64,000 bases of DNA from Engraulis encrasicolus (GCF_034702125.1 NC_085880.1:42701885-42765884); one strand, 5' to 3'. Positions 23,131-35,442 are shown, counted from the stretch's first letter. Program-made: numbers and translations. Notes: generated from the sequence alone by a model not told the origin.

Positions 23131-23278
23131 TGCCGTGGCCAACTGGTAGGGCACTCGTCTATCATGCGGCTGACCCGGGTTTGATTCCCAGCCCAGGTCC
23201 TTTGCCAACCCTCCCCGTCTCTATCCCCATTTTCCCTGTCAACCTGTCACACTGTCCTGTCAAATAAAGACAACCCCC
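23131..23278 (+). mobile_element. tRNA-derived SINE
   Basis: The head is tRNA-like, with an A-box-like GTGGCCAACTGGTAGGGC and a B-box GGTTTGATTCC. The tail CACTGTCCTGTCAAATAAAG is shared with the SINEs at 43568, 47003 and 53824. The tRNA-like part cannot fold into a full cloverleaf, so it is not a tRNA gene. Confidence 0.75.
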
Positions 23279-24229
23279 CCCCACACACACACACACAAAA
23301 AACAATCAAGGGCAGCACAATTGTATTTTCTTGCATTAGGAAGAAATTCAATATTATATGTGTAATAAAACAGATTACATACACGTTGTAAAAATTAAAG
23401 CAGTATTTACAGATTGAATGCAATAATATGAAACTAGTTTTACTGCCAATTTTGTCAGATTTTCAGAAGATTTGGTACGGATGATCTCTGGACTACTGTG
23501 CAAAGACTCCTTAAAGGAATTTACATTTCGTACTGCTTGGCCATGACAGCCAATCAAATGTGTCTGAAAAGCTGCATAACAGGAAGTCAGCTTATATCTC
23601 GTCAGCTTATATCTCGGATTCAAACCAGAGGGGGTTCTCTCACGGAACTAGCCACTAGTAGCCACGACTGTCTAACTCTAACCCAAAACCAAATGAAAAA
23701 TGAATTGGTGTCAATGGAGTTTTCTACTATTACAATGTTTGTCTCGTTGTATAATGCTTTGCCCTGAAATATTAATATTCAGTTCGAAGCTAGGAATAAT
23801 AATGCCTCATTTAAGTATCGTCTCGTTTTTTTAGAACTAGATTATTATGTACTGGGTCACAGAGCTCAATTCATGAGCCCAAACCCATAAACATTAACGG
23901 AATGCTAGCGAGTACAAGTCGAAATCTTCAGCCCTGCTGGAAAACCAAACACCTAAAAAAATTGTCAATACATACCTATATATAACACCACCCATAATTC
24001 TTACCAAGAATATTTTGTTGATGACATTTGTGACTGGAAATTGCAGTAGCAATTATTTTGCATTTAGCCTAACCCTATGGGCTCCCTTTTTCATTCCATA
24101 CATTTTCGACTCTGTTTCCACTTGCCAGCGTTCGCCACCTAGTGGACACCCAGGAACTGCAAAGCTAACTGGCTACAATCGCAACCAATCAGACTGAAGA
24201 TTCTCCTCTATTCTAATGTCTCTGTTCAA

Positions 24230-26412
24230 ACTAAACTTGGTTCACATGATCACCTTCCCCTCCAAAGATTGCACACCAACATTGGTGAGATTTGGCCTAA
24301 AGGGGGCGCTGCAGTTAATTTTGTTGCAGTGGCGACTTGGGCAAGTTTACTGCTTGGCCCCGCATTGCTGCTTGCAGCTATATTTATTATATAGTCACCA
24401 TTCTTCTCCGACTGTAAGTCTATGGCAGCCCATAGAACCGTAGGTAGGAAAATGCTGTAAATTGGCACACACATTAAGGACAGTCTAAGCATTACCCACA
24501 GCGATTCATAGGTCCCCAGTCCCAACGCTCTAGCGCCACCAGCAGGTCAAAGTTGCAAGTACATTTCTGCTTGTAACTTTTGAACCGCTGGGCCAATTTT
24601 CATAAACTTGGTATCCCTGGAATCCTTGGGCCAAGACGAAACCAACGCACTCTATGACGTCATTTTCCGCCTGGATAGTTTTCCCGCCATTTTGAATTTT
24701 GTGAAATTCAATAAAAATGCTACTCCTCCCACAATTTTTGACCATTTCGCCCGAAACTTGGTATATAGTATCTCTGGACTGAGCTACACATGGGGTCTCA
24801 AGGAATATTAGATATGTTTTATCGTTTTGCCGTGACAGCCAATCAAAATTGTCGTAAAAGTGGTGAAACAGGAAGTGAGGTCATATCTCAGCAACCGTTC
24901 GTTGAATTAGGTTGGGATTTTGTACACTAATAGTAGTTCATCCCATGACCTACCACAAAAAAAATCAGAACCCCAGCTCAAACTCTGTAGCGCCACCAGC
25001 AGGTCAAAATTTTAGCCACATTTTTGCCTGTAGCTTTTAAACCATATGCACGATGTAAAATATATTATAATCACTAGAATCCTTGGGCCAAGCCGAATCC
25101 AACGCACCATATGACGTTATGTCAACGCAGAAGGGAAATACCGCCATTTTGAATTTTGTAAAATTCACTGTAAGTCTATGGCAGCCCATAGAACCGTACA
25201 TAGTGAAATGCTGTAAATTGGCACACATATTTGAGGCAGCATCAACATTACCCACAGCGAGTTATAGGACCCCAGCCCCAACACTCTAGCGCCACCAGCA
25301 GGTCAAAGTTGCAGGTACATTTCTGCTTGTAACTTTTGAACCGCTGGGCCAATTTTCATAAACTTGGTATCCCTGGAATCCTTGGGCCAAGACGAATCCA
25401 ACGCACCATATGACGTCATTTTCTGCCTGGATAGTTTTCCTGCCATTTTGTATTTTGTGAAATTGAATAAAAATGCTACTTCTCCCACAATTTTGGACCA
25501 TTTCGCCCGAAATTCAGTATATTGTATCTCTGTACTGAGCTTTATGTGGGGTCTCAAGGAATATTAGATATCTTTTATCGTTTAGCCGTGACCGCCAATC
25601 AAAATTGTTGTAAAAGTGGCAAAACAGGAAGTGAGGTCATATCTCAGCAACCCTTTGTCTGTTTTGGCTAGGATTATTTGCACATATAGTAATCTTTCTC
25701 ATGACCTTCCACAAAAAAAATCAGATCCCCAGCTCAAAGTCTGTAGCGCCACCAACAGGTCAAACTTTTAAGTACATTTTTGGCTGTAGCTTTAAAACCA
25801 CATGCCCGATGTAAAATATATTACCATCACTAGAATCCTTGGGCCAAGCCAAATCCAACGCACTATATGATGTCATGTCAACTCAGAAGAGAAATTCCGC
25901 CATTTTGAATTTTGTAAAATTCAATAAAATGCTACTTGTCCCACATTTTTTGTCAGAATGACCTGCAAAAACAGACACATCATCTTCAGACTGATAGGCA
26001 TCAGGGTATTAAAAGATTTTTTTATACCTCTTGTAGTTTGCCTGTGACAGCCAATCAAAATTGCCGTAAAAGTGGCGAAACAGGAAGTGAGGTCATATCT
26101 CAGCAACCATTTGTCAGATTCTGCTGGATGTTTTTGCACACACACTAGTCCTTCCCATGACTTCCACCCCAAAAAATCAGATCCCTAGCTCAAACACTCT
26201 AGCGCCACCAATAGGTAACAGGAAGCTCATATCTCGGCAGCCTTTTAACGGATTGAAACTTATCTTGGTTCACATGATCACACTCCCCTCCAAGGAATGC
26301 ACACCAACATTGGCGAGATTTGGGCCAAAGGGGGCGATGCAGTTCCTTCTGTTGCCGTGGCGACTTGGGCAAGTTTACTGCTTGGCCCCGCATTGCTGCT
26401 TGCAGCTATATT
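24230..26412 (+). repeat. Dispersed unclassified repeat, copy 3 (long, internally repeated)
   Basis: TAGCGCCACCA(G/A)CAGGTCAA recurs at least four times, and the full block (from TCTATGGCAGCCCATAGAAC to CGCCATTTTGAATTTTGT) appears in two successive diverged units. GCTTGGCCCCGCATTGCTGC with a TTGCAGCTATATT end appears at both about 24352 and 26383. The inverse of that end resembles the GGGGCCAAGCAG start seen at 1896. Confidence 0.75.
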
Positions 26413-26559
26413 TTGAAACTGAATTTCAATCTAGATCACTTTTATTCACATCACAAGCCTATGACTTATTGTGATGACAAGATGATTTCAGCTATGTTTA
26501 GCTTTGTAATAATGTTACAAATATACAGCCTACTGCAGGCTTGTCTTGGAAAAGTATAA

Positions 26560-26632
26560 ATCCCCTCGCGGACCACCTGAGCTCTGTCGCAGACCACCAG
26601 TGGTCCGCGGACCACACTTTGAGAACCACTGG
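26560..26632. mobile_element. hAT-like element end
   Basis: It ends GCGGACCACACTTTGAGAACCACTG and matches the family start seen at 1797. No opposite end or target duplication was found. Confidence 0.45.
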
Positions 26633-27033
26633 CCTAATGTAATGTATTAACCTAACTGTCACCAAATTATTCTTAGTCCCTGAACGTCCATTTTTTAAAA
26701 ATGACATTAAATTACACTTAGCTGATGCTTTTATCCAAAGCAATTTACAGTTATTTACAGGAAATTGGTTACAGACCCTGGAGCAATGTGGGGTTAGGAG
26801 TCATGCAGAGAGGAGTAAAGTGAGATTAGAAACTGTAACTCCCCTGGCCATGGCCCTGGCCGCCCCATTTGAGATGTAGAGGTTGCTTGGAACATTTTTC
26901 CAAGTACAACCAAATCGAGGGCTAAGAAGTGATCACCTCTTCTAACTACAATTCTCTGAAACCTCGTTCCACTAGTATCTCTTCCTTTCATTGCTAACAA
27001 GTGATTAGCTACCTACAATTCTCTAAATGCTCT

Positions 27034-27155
27034 GCCCCCTTGCACGGGTGAGGCATAAAAGCAAATTTCGTTGTGTGCAGTGTGCAATGTTCACTTGTGT
27101 GCTGTGGAGTGCTGTGTCACAATGACAATGGGAGTAGGAGTTTCCCAATTGGGTT
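27034..27155 (+). mobile_element. Truncated SINE
   Basis: It carries only the 3' half of the 29876-30125 family: GTTCACTTGTGTGCTGTGG through GAGTTTCCCAATTGGG. The tRNA-like head is missing. Confidence 0.65.
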
Positions 27156-27160
27156 TTCTT

Positions 27161-27298
27161 TCATCTCTTCCGTTCATGCAGTAGAGCTTTTTTTTCAATA
27201 AGCTCATCAAAGCAGGTCTGTCCTATGACCATGCGACCGTCAGCATCTTGATATCCACAAAGACTTTCACTTTTTAATAAGAACTCCTTCATCCCCAT
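27161..27298 (-). CDS. Small unrecognised ORF, possible terminal exon
   Basis: 45 codons with an ATG at 27298 and TGA at 27163-27161. It reads LKSESLCGYQDADGRMVIG then CFDELIEKKALLHERKR, a well-mixed composition unlike the simple repeats around it. TTCTTCTGAGTGTGAATAG just upstream could be a splice acceptor. Its stop abuts the truncated SINE. I do not recognise the family. It could be the last exon of a gene with exons further right, a pseudogene piece, or chance. Confidence 0.25.
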   Translation of the reverse strand: MGMKEFLLKSESLCGYQDADGRMVIGQTCFDELIEKKALLHERKR

Positions 27299-27336
27299 TG
27301 CTATTCACACTCAGAAGAACATTAATTTTTCAAATC

Positions 27337-27455
<119 letters not shown>

Positions 27456-28026
27456 TTCAATCAAAAGATAATTTGCTAACATGGCATTGGCACCATGTTA
27501 GACGGTAAAGTTTTTTTTTAATCTTGAAACTGGCCGGCAGTTCAGTGTAGGTACTATCAACAAAAAAACTATACTTTTTACATTTCTCAGATCGTAAAGA
27601 GATCAGAAAATGTTGCCTTTATTGTAATAGAATCAACTCAGATCACAGCTTTCCAAATATGAACTTTATATTTCTATTATTGTATGCTTATAATACATTA
27701 TCCATACATTTCAGGCAGATTTTTCTTTTATACTGTAAATAAGATTAAATCTATTGCCATGCGGGCTGGTTCTTTAGGTCTGTTTAAGCCACCAACTTAG
27801 TACGTTTCAGTATGTTGCATCACCTCTTCTTCATGCATAACCAGATGAGGATATATATTTTTTTCTTGCAAGATATTTTTTCACGTTATTACTTTTACCC
27901 AGACATGACAGGTAGGGCCCGAATCCAGGTCCCTGGGTACATGGAAAGGTTGGACGGACTAAGTCACATGAAAACTGAAAATGTAAAGTCTGTGACACCA
28001 AGCTCCTCTTTATCTTACTTCAATGT

Positions 28027-28206
28027 GACTGCATGCTGTCCGAAACGTCACATTAATGTGAGAGAAAAGGCAGCATGGTGTCGCTGACTTTATTTTCAGT
28101 TTTCAAGGTGCTTTTCATGTAGTTCTCATGCTGTCCGAAACGTCACATTAAAGTAAGAGAAATGGAAGCTTTCTGTAGCGGACCTTATTTTCAGTTTTCA
28201 AGGTTC
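28027..28206. repeat. Tandem duplication, two units of about 100 bp
   Basis: CATGCTGTCCGAAACGTCAC and TTATTTTCAGTTTTCAAGGT each occur twice, about 98 bp apart. Confidence 0.85.
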
Positions 28207-28418
28207 CACAGTTCAACTAGACACTGTGACCCCCAGAGGAAGTTTCATGATCCACTTGATTTGATGTGTGTGTTTGTTTGTGTGTGCGTGTGTGTGTATT
28301 TGTGATGTGTGTGTTTGTTTGTGTGTGTTTGTTTGTGTGTGCGTGTGTGTGTATGTGCATGTGCAGGGCTGCTGACGGCTTTGGCTGGGATCAGGACGAA
28401 GTCATCTGAAAGGGGCCC

Positions 28419-28596
<178 letters not shown>

Positions 28597-29049
28597 CGTG
28601 CGTGCGTGTGTGTCTATTCTACTCCCCAATTCAAGCAATGCATTTTCATGAATGTTCTTATTGTAACTTGACTAGCTTACATTGTATTGTTGACTATTTA
28701 TTAGACAGGATACATGGAATGTGTGTTTCTCAGTGCCTTTCAATTGAGTTGTGTGCATTTTTCTTTGACAAGGAAATAACTAGCACTGTCTATCAATAAC
28801 AGGAATGCTCGAAAATTGGAGAGGTACACGCTCACACTATCGCCTTGATTCTCACAGTTCTGAACTGGGTGCTGAATCCCACTTAAAACGTAGACGAATG
28901 AATGAAGGAAGTGAAGGACATCACTCTTCAGATTTTTCTTTGTTTATTTATTTGTGAATAAGCGAGGAAATATCTTCTGAAGAGTGCTGTCCTTCGCTTC
29001 TGTCATTCCGGAGCAGCAATGCACCACTAGACCTGTCATTAGAGATGTG

Positions 29050-29800
29050 GGGGGGAGGGGGCATCCGGTCCAAATCCATGTGTATTATCTGTAAATGGCA
29101 CGTTATTAATATATAGTGTGCCTGCTACTTAAAAGAGAGTGTCATTGCATGCTACTGTTCATCCGGTCCAAATCCATGTGTATTATGCTGTAGTCTGTAA
29201 ATGGTTACTATATAGTGTGCCTCAGGGTCATTCGGGGGCCCATTCTTGGTAGCTTGCAGGGGGGCCTGAAGTAGGCCAACTTGCGTTTCGCAAGTTAAAA
29301 CGCATCTTAAAAGAACGTGTCATTGCATGCTAATGTTTCACAACATAAAAAGGAATGCATTAGGCATCATGCATTTACTCCTGTTTATCAGCACAGTATC
29401 ATCAGCACAGGCACTGAAAAGTCCTCAGCCTCTTACTGCAGATGGGGTCGTCGGTGGGCCTATTTCACTATTCGCTGAAAATACTCAACTTCATCAAAAC
29501 GACACTGCTACATTATGACAGTACAGAGAGTTAAGTAACAGATTAAGACATCACCACCTTTACAATTGTGGTGTTAGTAAGGTTATAACATAGGCTCTGA
29601 GCTATAAAGGGTTAAGAAACTGCTGCACTACCACCCAGCACTTGCCACACACAATGCCATCCATACAGTAAGTGTAAACAGTTATTAGCAGTGTATATAG
29701 CAGTGTGCCTGCATCTTAAAAGAGTGTGTCATTGCATGATAACGTGTAACAACATCAAAAGGAATGCACCAGGCATTTACTTCTGTTGAAAGTCCTTAAG
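29050..29800 (+). repeat. Degenerate local duplications
   Basis: CATCCGGTCCAAATCCATGT occurs twice (about 29062 and 29159). CTTAAAAGAG.GTGTCATTGC occurs three times (about 29130, 29307 and 29713), each followed by a diverging copy of the same sequence. A 63-codon ORF here (29327-29518) begins like a signal peptide but lies inside one of these copies. Confidence 0.7.
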
Positions 29801-29875
29801 AAACCGCTGCTCTCCCACCCCGCACTTATTCTGCCACACACATTGCCATCCATGCGGTAAGTGTAAACAGTCATG

Positions 29876-30125
29876 GCAGGGTAAGTGGTTAGGGTGTCAG
29901 ACTTGTAGCCCAAAGGTTGCCGGTTCGACTCCCCCATCCTCCTCCATGATTGAGGTACCCTGAGCATGGTATCGTACCGCCACACTGCTCCCTTGGGGCG
30001 CCATTGGGGGCTGCCCCCTTGCAAGGATGAAGCATAAATGCAATTTCATTGTGTGCAGTGAACACTTGTGTGCTGTGGAGTGCTGTGTCACAATGATAAT
30101 GGGAGTTGGAGTTTCCCAGTTGGGC
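29876..30125 (+). mobile_element. tRNA-derived SINE, best-preserved copy
   Basis: TAAGTGGTTAGGGTGTCAGA (A-box region) and GGTTGCCGGTTCGACTCC (B-box) form the tRNA-like head; the body ends GAGTTTCCCAGTTGGG. Other copies are at 3995-4275 (inverted) and 27034-27155 (truncated). Confidence 0.8.
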
Positions 30126-30185
30126 TTAGTAGCTTAGTGTAAACAGGTATTAAGGGCTCTGAGCTCCATGTTGACACCATACAAA

Positions 30186-30456
30186 CAGGGCCGGATTAAC
30201 GCACAGGCTAGATATGACTGCAGCCTAGGGGGCCCCACCTGCCCGGGGGCCCCTGATTGGCCAAAAGTGGAACATTTTGGAAGATGCAATATTGAAAAAA
30301 TCATCTGTCATGTTGAGTATACTTAGACATGTTACCCTTACTTTCCTAGCTTGTAATTATGACACTGTCTATGTAAATTTGTTGCGAAATTTGCCTTCCA
30401 GGGGGCCCCAAAGCAACCTGTAGCCTAGGGGCTCCAAGCCATCTTAACCCGTCCTG
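30186..30456. mobile_element. hAT-like miniature element, GCCGGATTAA family
   Basis: It begins CAGGGCCGGATTAACGCACA and has an 8-bp duplication CATACAAA on both sides (30178-30185, 30457-30464). Confidence 0.88.
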
Positions 30457-30878
30457 CATACAAAAGCAGTCAACTTCAAAATACCACCCCCCCTGCCCCC
30501 GTGTCTGAGATTTTGTTGATCCATCTAATGTCTGCTTCTTTGTGTAATAAAAATTACAACGTCATAGTTTGATAGGCACATTTAGAGGACCAACCTCTCA
30601 TTTTTATTGAAAACAACTTTGTTAACAAGAGGGTTTCGGTCAGTAAACACTGATGTTTTTATTTGAAAACCATTATCAAAAGCTCAGCAAGCTGTGTCAA
30701 AAGCTACAGCTGGCATGATAATTGTAGGCCTATTTCAGAGTAGTGCAATGCTCCTGCACTAGGACAGTCACTGTGTTTCCCACAGTCCTGCATGTTAGCT
30801 GTTCTTTTAGAGGTCATTTGTGCACGTTTGAATTGCCTTACCAGATTTTCAGCAAAACATACGTTATATAGCCTACAG

Positions 30879-31185
30879 CAGTATTTCTCAACTGATGGGT
30901 CGCGACCCAAAAGTGGGTCGCGGAGGGGCCATGGGTGGCTCGTGGTTTTTAATTCTAAAAAAAAAAATCCATATTTTGATGGGCTAGTGAACTCTGTGTC
31001 ATCTGTCGTCATAGATACAATCTGAATGTTTATGCGAGATAGATAGCGTGCAACCAGTCATTTGAGTCTTGGTTACACATTTTTAGAATTGCATTGAATT
31101 GACTTGAACGCTAAAAAAATTGGGTCGCGACCGAATGAGAGTAGAAAATGGTGGGTCCCAAGACTGTTCCAGTTGAGAAGCACTG
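30879..31185. mobile_element. hAT-like miniature element, GGGTCGCGACCC family
   Basis: Ends CAGTATTTCTCAACTGATGG and CCAGTTGAGAAGCACTG; flanks GCCTACAG and CCCTACAG differ at one base. Sister copy at 59272-59602. Confidence 0.85.
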
Positions 31186-31193
31186 CCCTACAG

Positions 31194-31872
31194 TAGGCCT
31201 ACTAGCCTATATCCTAATGAATAGCAGCATTGAAATGAAGTCAAAGCTGGTTCCAGAGCTAGCATCAACACAGAGATCCCCTTCCATGCAAGTGAACATT
31301 AGCATTCCAACAATCCAGTAGTCCAAGTCTGTTAACATTTCTAGATCATCACAACTTCAAAACTTGAAAATAATATACTGTACCCTTTTTAACATAGTCA
31401 CATTTCAGTACCATTTCCTTACTTCCTTTCATACATATCTCCATTTAGGCAACATCATTGCACTGTTCCTCCTTTTTGTAGTCTATGATAAAACCTTCAC
31501 CTAATAAAAAAGTTAGCGTTCAAAACTTCCTGCTGCCATAAGTGCAATTAGCCTACAATTAACCTGCAGTTAACCCCTTTTCCTAGAAAATCTTTGTTTA
31601 CTGTGATTCAGTGGCATTGAAAGTCAATGAATGAGATTGCGTCATTTGATATTAGTAACCTTAAGTTCCCTAATGGTAGCCTATGACCTGTAAAACGGAA
31701 CTTGACTGAAAAGACTCATTAGTGTGAAAGCCTCTCAGAGTCTTGTGTGCAATGAGTAAACACTGTATAGTATACTATGTATATTGTCCATGAAAAAAGC
31801 AAAACAACTTCAAGTTTAGCATGCCCGCATCCATCCATGCAAAGCACCCACACACCTTGGTAACTATCCTGC
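31194..31872. other. 3' flank / possible 3' UTR of FAM83B
   Basis: AT-rich DNA beyond the stop codon of the minus-strand gene. Several ATTAAA/AATAAA-like words exist on the minus strand, but I cannot choose a polyadenylation site. Confidence 0.35.
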
Positions 31873-34156
31873 TCATGTTTTCTTGTTTATGAGATTGCCA
31901 ACACGTTGAAACAGTCGGCCGAGTTTGTTGTCATGGTAGTGGTGGCTGTTGTTTTGGTGTTCTGGGGGATTGGCGCGGCGGTCAACATGGTCCCTTTTGG
32001 CCGAGGAGGCTGAGCTCCTGTGCCGATCGCTAGCTTGGCTGCTAGTCGTGCTGCTAGCGTGGTGTTGCTGAGAGTGCCTGAGTGGAAGCCTGTGCTCATA
32101 GCGGCTGTTCAGTCGGCTCTCTCCGTTCTCAAGCACCGGCCTCATGTCCGGGGCTCTCGAGGCACCCGACCTCACGCTGTGGGTGTTAGACCGCTGACTA
32201 CCTGTAGACGATCTTCCCACGCTACTACTACACTCTGCAGCCATACTATGATCAAGCCCCTCCGTGCTGAAGCGAGGTAACGATGAGCGTCCATCGTCAT
32301 CGTCGTTCATGATGTCTCTGTTGATGCTGCCGGGGGTCTTTGTGCTGCGAGACCTCCATCGAGGGCTTCCAGAGGACCGTCCGGAGGAGCTAGCCGTGCC
32401 CCGGCTCTCCCTACCCTGCTGTCCCTCACCCCCACCTAGCTCCTCCTCGTCCACGAGCGTCTCTGTACTCCCCTCCGTGGATCTGTGGCGCGACCTGCTC
32501 TTGGTCTTTGGCGACGAAGATGAAGACGAGGCGTCTTTCTTGTCAGATATGTTGAGGAGCGATTTGATTTTCCTGGAGCTCTTCTTGAAGAACTGCGGCG
32601 AGCTGAGTACCGATTTGGGCTTGGCTCTCTCCTTCTCGCGCATCGCCAGGAGCGTAGAGGAGGACGTCCTGGAAGGGGAGTCCCGCCACGACGAAGGCTC
32701 AGCGGCAGCGGAGGGTTTGCGGCTCTCTCTCTCCCCGTTGAAGTCACAGTGCGAGACGGATCTTTGATCCGGACTGAGGTTGTGGTTGTGAGGAAACCCC
32801 CTGTTGTTTCCTCCACCAGTCTCTTCTCGACCACCGCCGTTTCTTTCCTCGCGTTCCCTCAACACGGCATACATGTGGTTTGAAGTTTCCCTGTACCCAG
32901 CGACCATGTTAGACTTTGGATCGGCAACGCTGTGCCTTTTAAAATGGTCCTGGTCCAGTTGGTGGATGTCCTGTTCCCTGGTGCTCATCATTCTACCCCG
33001 CGCCCTGCCAAGACTGGCGTAGGAATTTAAATAGTCTCTCGGGGAGGAACCGTTCCCAGCAGATGGCTTTGGGTCATCGACCAGACTGCGTCTTCTCAGG
33101 GCAAAGTCAGTGTGCATCGCTCTGTAGTTCAGCGGCTCGGCGGGCTGATTCAGCTTTATTTGCTGGGGTGACAGGGGCCGCGAGTGGGCACTGGGGGGCG
33201 CCATACGGTTCCTGTACGGTTCTCTGCCCTGTTGAGAATTCGAAGAGCAACCCGTGTACCCGTTCACCACCTCCGTTTCATGCTCGGGAATGACTGATGT
33301 GAGGACGACGGAGGACCTGAGGCGAGAGTGCAGGTGGGGCATGTGGGGCTTGTGTTGTTGTTCGGGCGCCATGTCGTACGGCTGGTCCAGGTACTCCTGG
33401 CTCTCCGCTATGGGGGCGTCGCTGTTGTTCAGGTAGGACGTCACCCTCCAGTCGCGCATGAAAGTCTTGGACATCTGCTCGAAACTGGGCATGTTGTGCT
33501 GCGAGGAGACAAACTGTTTGACGTTGCCGTGGTACGACTGCCGCATGTTTGCCGTGCGGTGCATCTGGTCCGGTCGTGGCTGTGGTGGATGGCGCGGATC
33601 GTTGTACCCACTGCCGCCGGGAAACGGGTTCCTCACAGGCGAGTCGTATCCGCCTCCCCCTCTGATCCCAGACGACACGTTCCAGTTGCTGACTCCGTGC
33701 CTCATGTAGGGAGGGACGTACGAGCCCTCCTGCCTCTCCCCGGCGTAGCTGTGCCTCTTCATGTAATTCGTCGTGTCGCCCGGAGCAGCATAGCCGTACG
33801 GCCGTTGGTGCATCATGGCCGGATGTTGACCGTACATCCGGTCATCATCATCGTCGATCTCCTTGATGTGTCCCATGATGTGAGGAGACTCCCGGCCGAA
33901 GCCTTGCCGACTCTCGCAGGTCTGCCGGTAGACGGCATTGAGGGAGTGGCGCAGGTGATGCTTCCGCTCGAAGGACTCCAGTTTGGAAGTCATCCCCCTG
34001 CTGCTGTCCCCAGGTGGGGCCTCGAGAGGAGCCAGCTCAGGGGGGACGATGGAGCGGGCGTAAAGAGTTCGAAACTCCTCGTCGTATGAGGCCACCAGGT
34101 GGCCTGTGATGACCTGCACCATGCTGAGGTTGATCTTCTCATAGGACCACATGAAG
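31873..34156 (-). CDS. fam83b: FAM83B last coding exon
   Basis: Acceptor TCTTCCCCATGCAG precedes C|TTC ATG TGG, which completes a Ser codon split with the previous exon; the stop is TGA at 31875-31873. It encodes residues about 261-1020: the end of DUF1669 (SFMWSYEKINLSMVQ, YDEEFRTLYARS), then a long, disordered, Ser/Arg/Pro-rich tail. Landmarks shared with FAM83B are KRHSYAGERQE, NMPSFEQMSKTFMRDWR, SHLHSRLRSS-type Arg/Ser blocks, SPQFFKKSSRKIKSLL and the C-terminal LGRLFQRVGNLINKK. In family members the F-x3-F motif in DUF1669 is needed for CK1 binding; here the first position is Tyr284 (YDEEF). The frame is intact over 761 codons. The exon is GC-rich compared with the flanks, so long antisense ORFs appear opposite it. 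Confidence 0.96.
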
Positions 34157-34273
34157 CTGCATGGGGAAGAAAAACAAATAAACAGAAGAGACGTCATTGT
34201 GTGTTTTTTTCCCTTTTTTATAGCCAAAAGAGAGAAGTGTTTGTGTAACAGACAAAGACATATACAGTAAGTT

Positions 34274-34494
34274 CAGTGTTGCCAGGTGTATGATAATAAT
34301 CGTATTTGTACCACAATTTTGTTACGATAAAAAACACGATGTGCGATAATTTCAGAGTTGTACTTCAATTCATTTAGATGCTTTGAAACAACAATTTGAG
34401 TCTTGTACGATAATGTCCTCCCAAAAAAGCCCCCAAAAACGATAATTTTGAGGTTTCTGTACGATAATTCAGCATTTTCCATCTGGCAACGCTG
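34274..34494. mobile_element. hAT-like miniature element, GTTGCCAG family
   Basis: CAGTGTTGCCAGG at one end and CATCTGGCAACGCTG at the other; flanks AGTAAGTT and AGTATGTT differ at one base. It lies in the FAM83B intron before the last exon. Confidence 0.8.
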
Positions 34495-34526
34495 AGTATG
34501 TTCTACATGTATACTGTATGGCGTGG

Positions 34527-34999
34527 CAGAGTCCTGCACGGGTCCATTTTTTTATACCCGGACCCACCCATACCCGTGCAGTGCATTACCCACCCACCCG
34601 TAAACCCGTGGTAATTTCAAAGTTAAACCCGTACCCACCCGGACCCGTTAATATTCTACCCGTTACCCACCCGTGCCCGTGAAAAAATACTTCAAATGCA
34701 GTCAAATTCAGATGCAGTCACGTGAAAGTGACGAAATAGCTACGTGACTGATGTCATAATGGCTGCGGTGATATCAAAAAATAGGTAAAATAGATAGATA
34801 AATCTAAATAGATAAAAATCTAAATCTAAATAGATAAAAAAGAAAATAGCCTCCTAGTACTATGACCATTTTGATTGACGTGCTACCCGAGCTACCCACC
34901 CGTATTTTAACCTACCCGCCCGCATACCCACCCGTGAAATTTCGGAACGTTAAAACCCACCCATTTGGGCAACTATTTACCCGTACCCGCAGGACTCTG
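34527..34999. mobile_element. hAT-like element, ACCCGTACCC-rich
   Basis: Ends CAGAGTCCTGCACGGGT and ACCCGCAGGACTCTG, with a perfect 8-bp duplication TGGCGTGG (34519-34526, 35000-35007). Confidence 0.9.
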
Positions 35000-35227
35000 T
35001 GGCGTGGGTGAGTGCACATGCTGTGCGTATGCACGTGTGCGTGACTTTGTGTACATAAAGCAGAAGCTCATAAAGTCCATGTGATGGTTTTAGAGGGCAT
35101 AATGACTATAGATAGCAGGCTTAATTACTCCTTATCTTGTCGTTTTCCTTCCTGTTAACTGTCTTTAACAAGCCATGGGAGCACTCCTCGAGAAAACGTT
35201 ACAGAAATGAGGTCAGACATGACACGT

Positions 35228-35442
35228 GTTGCCAGATTGGACAGTTTCCCGCCCAATTGGGCTGCTTAGGACGGTCATCTTCAGGTAAAAATGGGTAAAA
35301 AAGGGCATTTGGGCGGGTTTTTATTTTTTATGGGCATAGACATCAATAGATTGTAGTTCATATTGGGCTGGATCGAGCACTTCCAGGCGGGTTTTGAGTA
35401 TTTTTAGGCTGGAAATCTTCAGTCTCATCTGGCAACCAGCAG
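35228..35442. mobile_element. Probable hAT-like element, GTTGCCAG family, diverged
   Basis: GTGTTGCCAGATTGG and TCATCTGGCAACCAGCAG form imperfect inverted ends around a GGGCGGGTTTT-rich body. The related copy at 48620-48837 has a near-perfect duplication; none is clear here. Confidence 0.5.

Noticed and set aside
23140..23200. tRNA gene
   Set aside because: A- and B-box-like words are present, but a complete cloverleaf cannot be formed and a SINE body and tail follow.
24530..25567. Family of conserved 67-71 codon ORFs
   Set aside because: They recur only because the underlying repeat is duplicated; the same ORFs appear at 2168 and 21887.
29327..29518. Small secreted protein (signal-peptide-like ORF)
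   Set aside because: The hydrophobic start lies in a local duplication and the copies do not keep the frame.
32264..32767. 167-codon plus-strand ORF
   Set aside because: Also antisense to the FAM83B last exon; low-complexity Ser/Leu-rich shadow.
33328..34089. 253-codon plus-strand ORF
   Set aside because: It lies antisense to the GC-rich last exon of FAM83B, whose frame and motifs are clear; the ORF has no recognisable domain.
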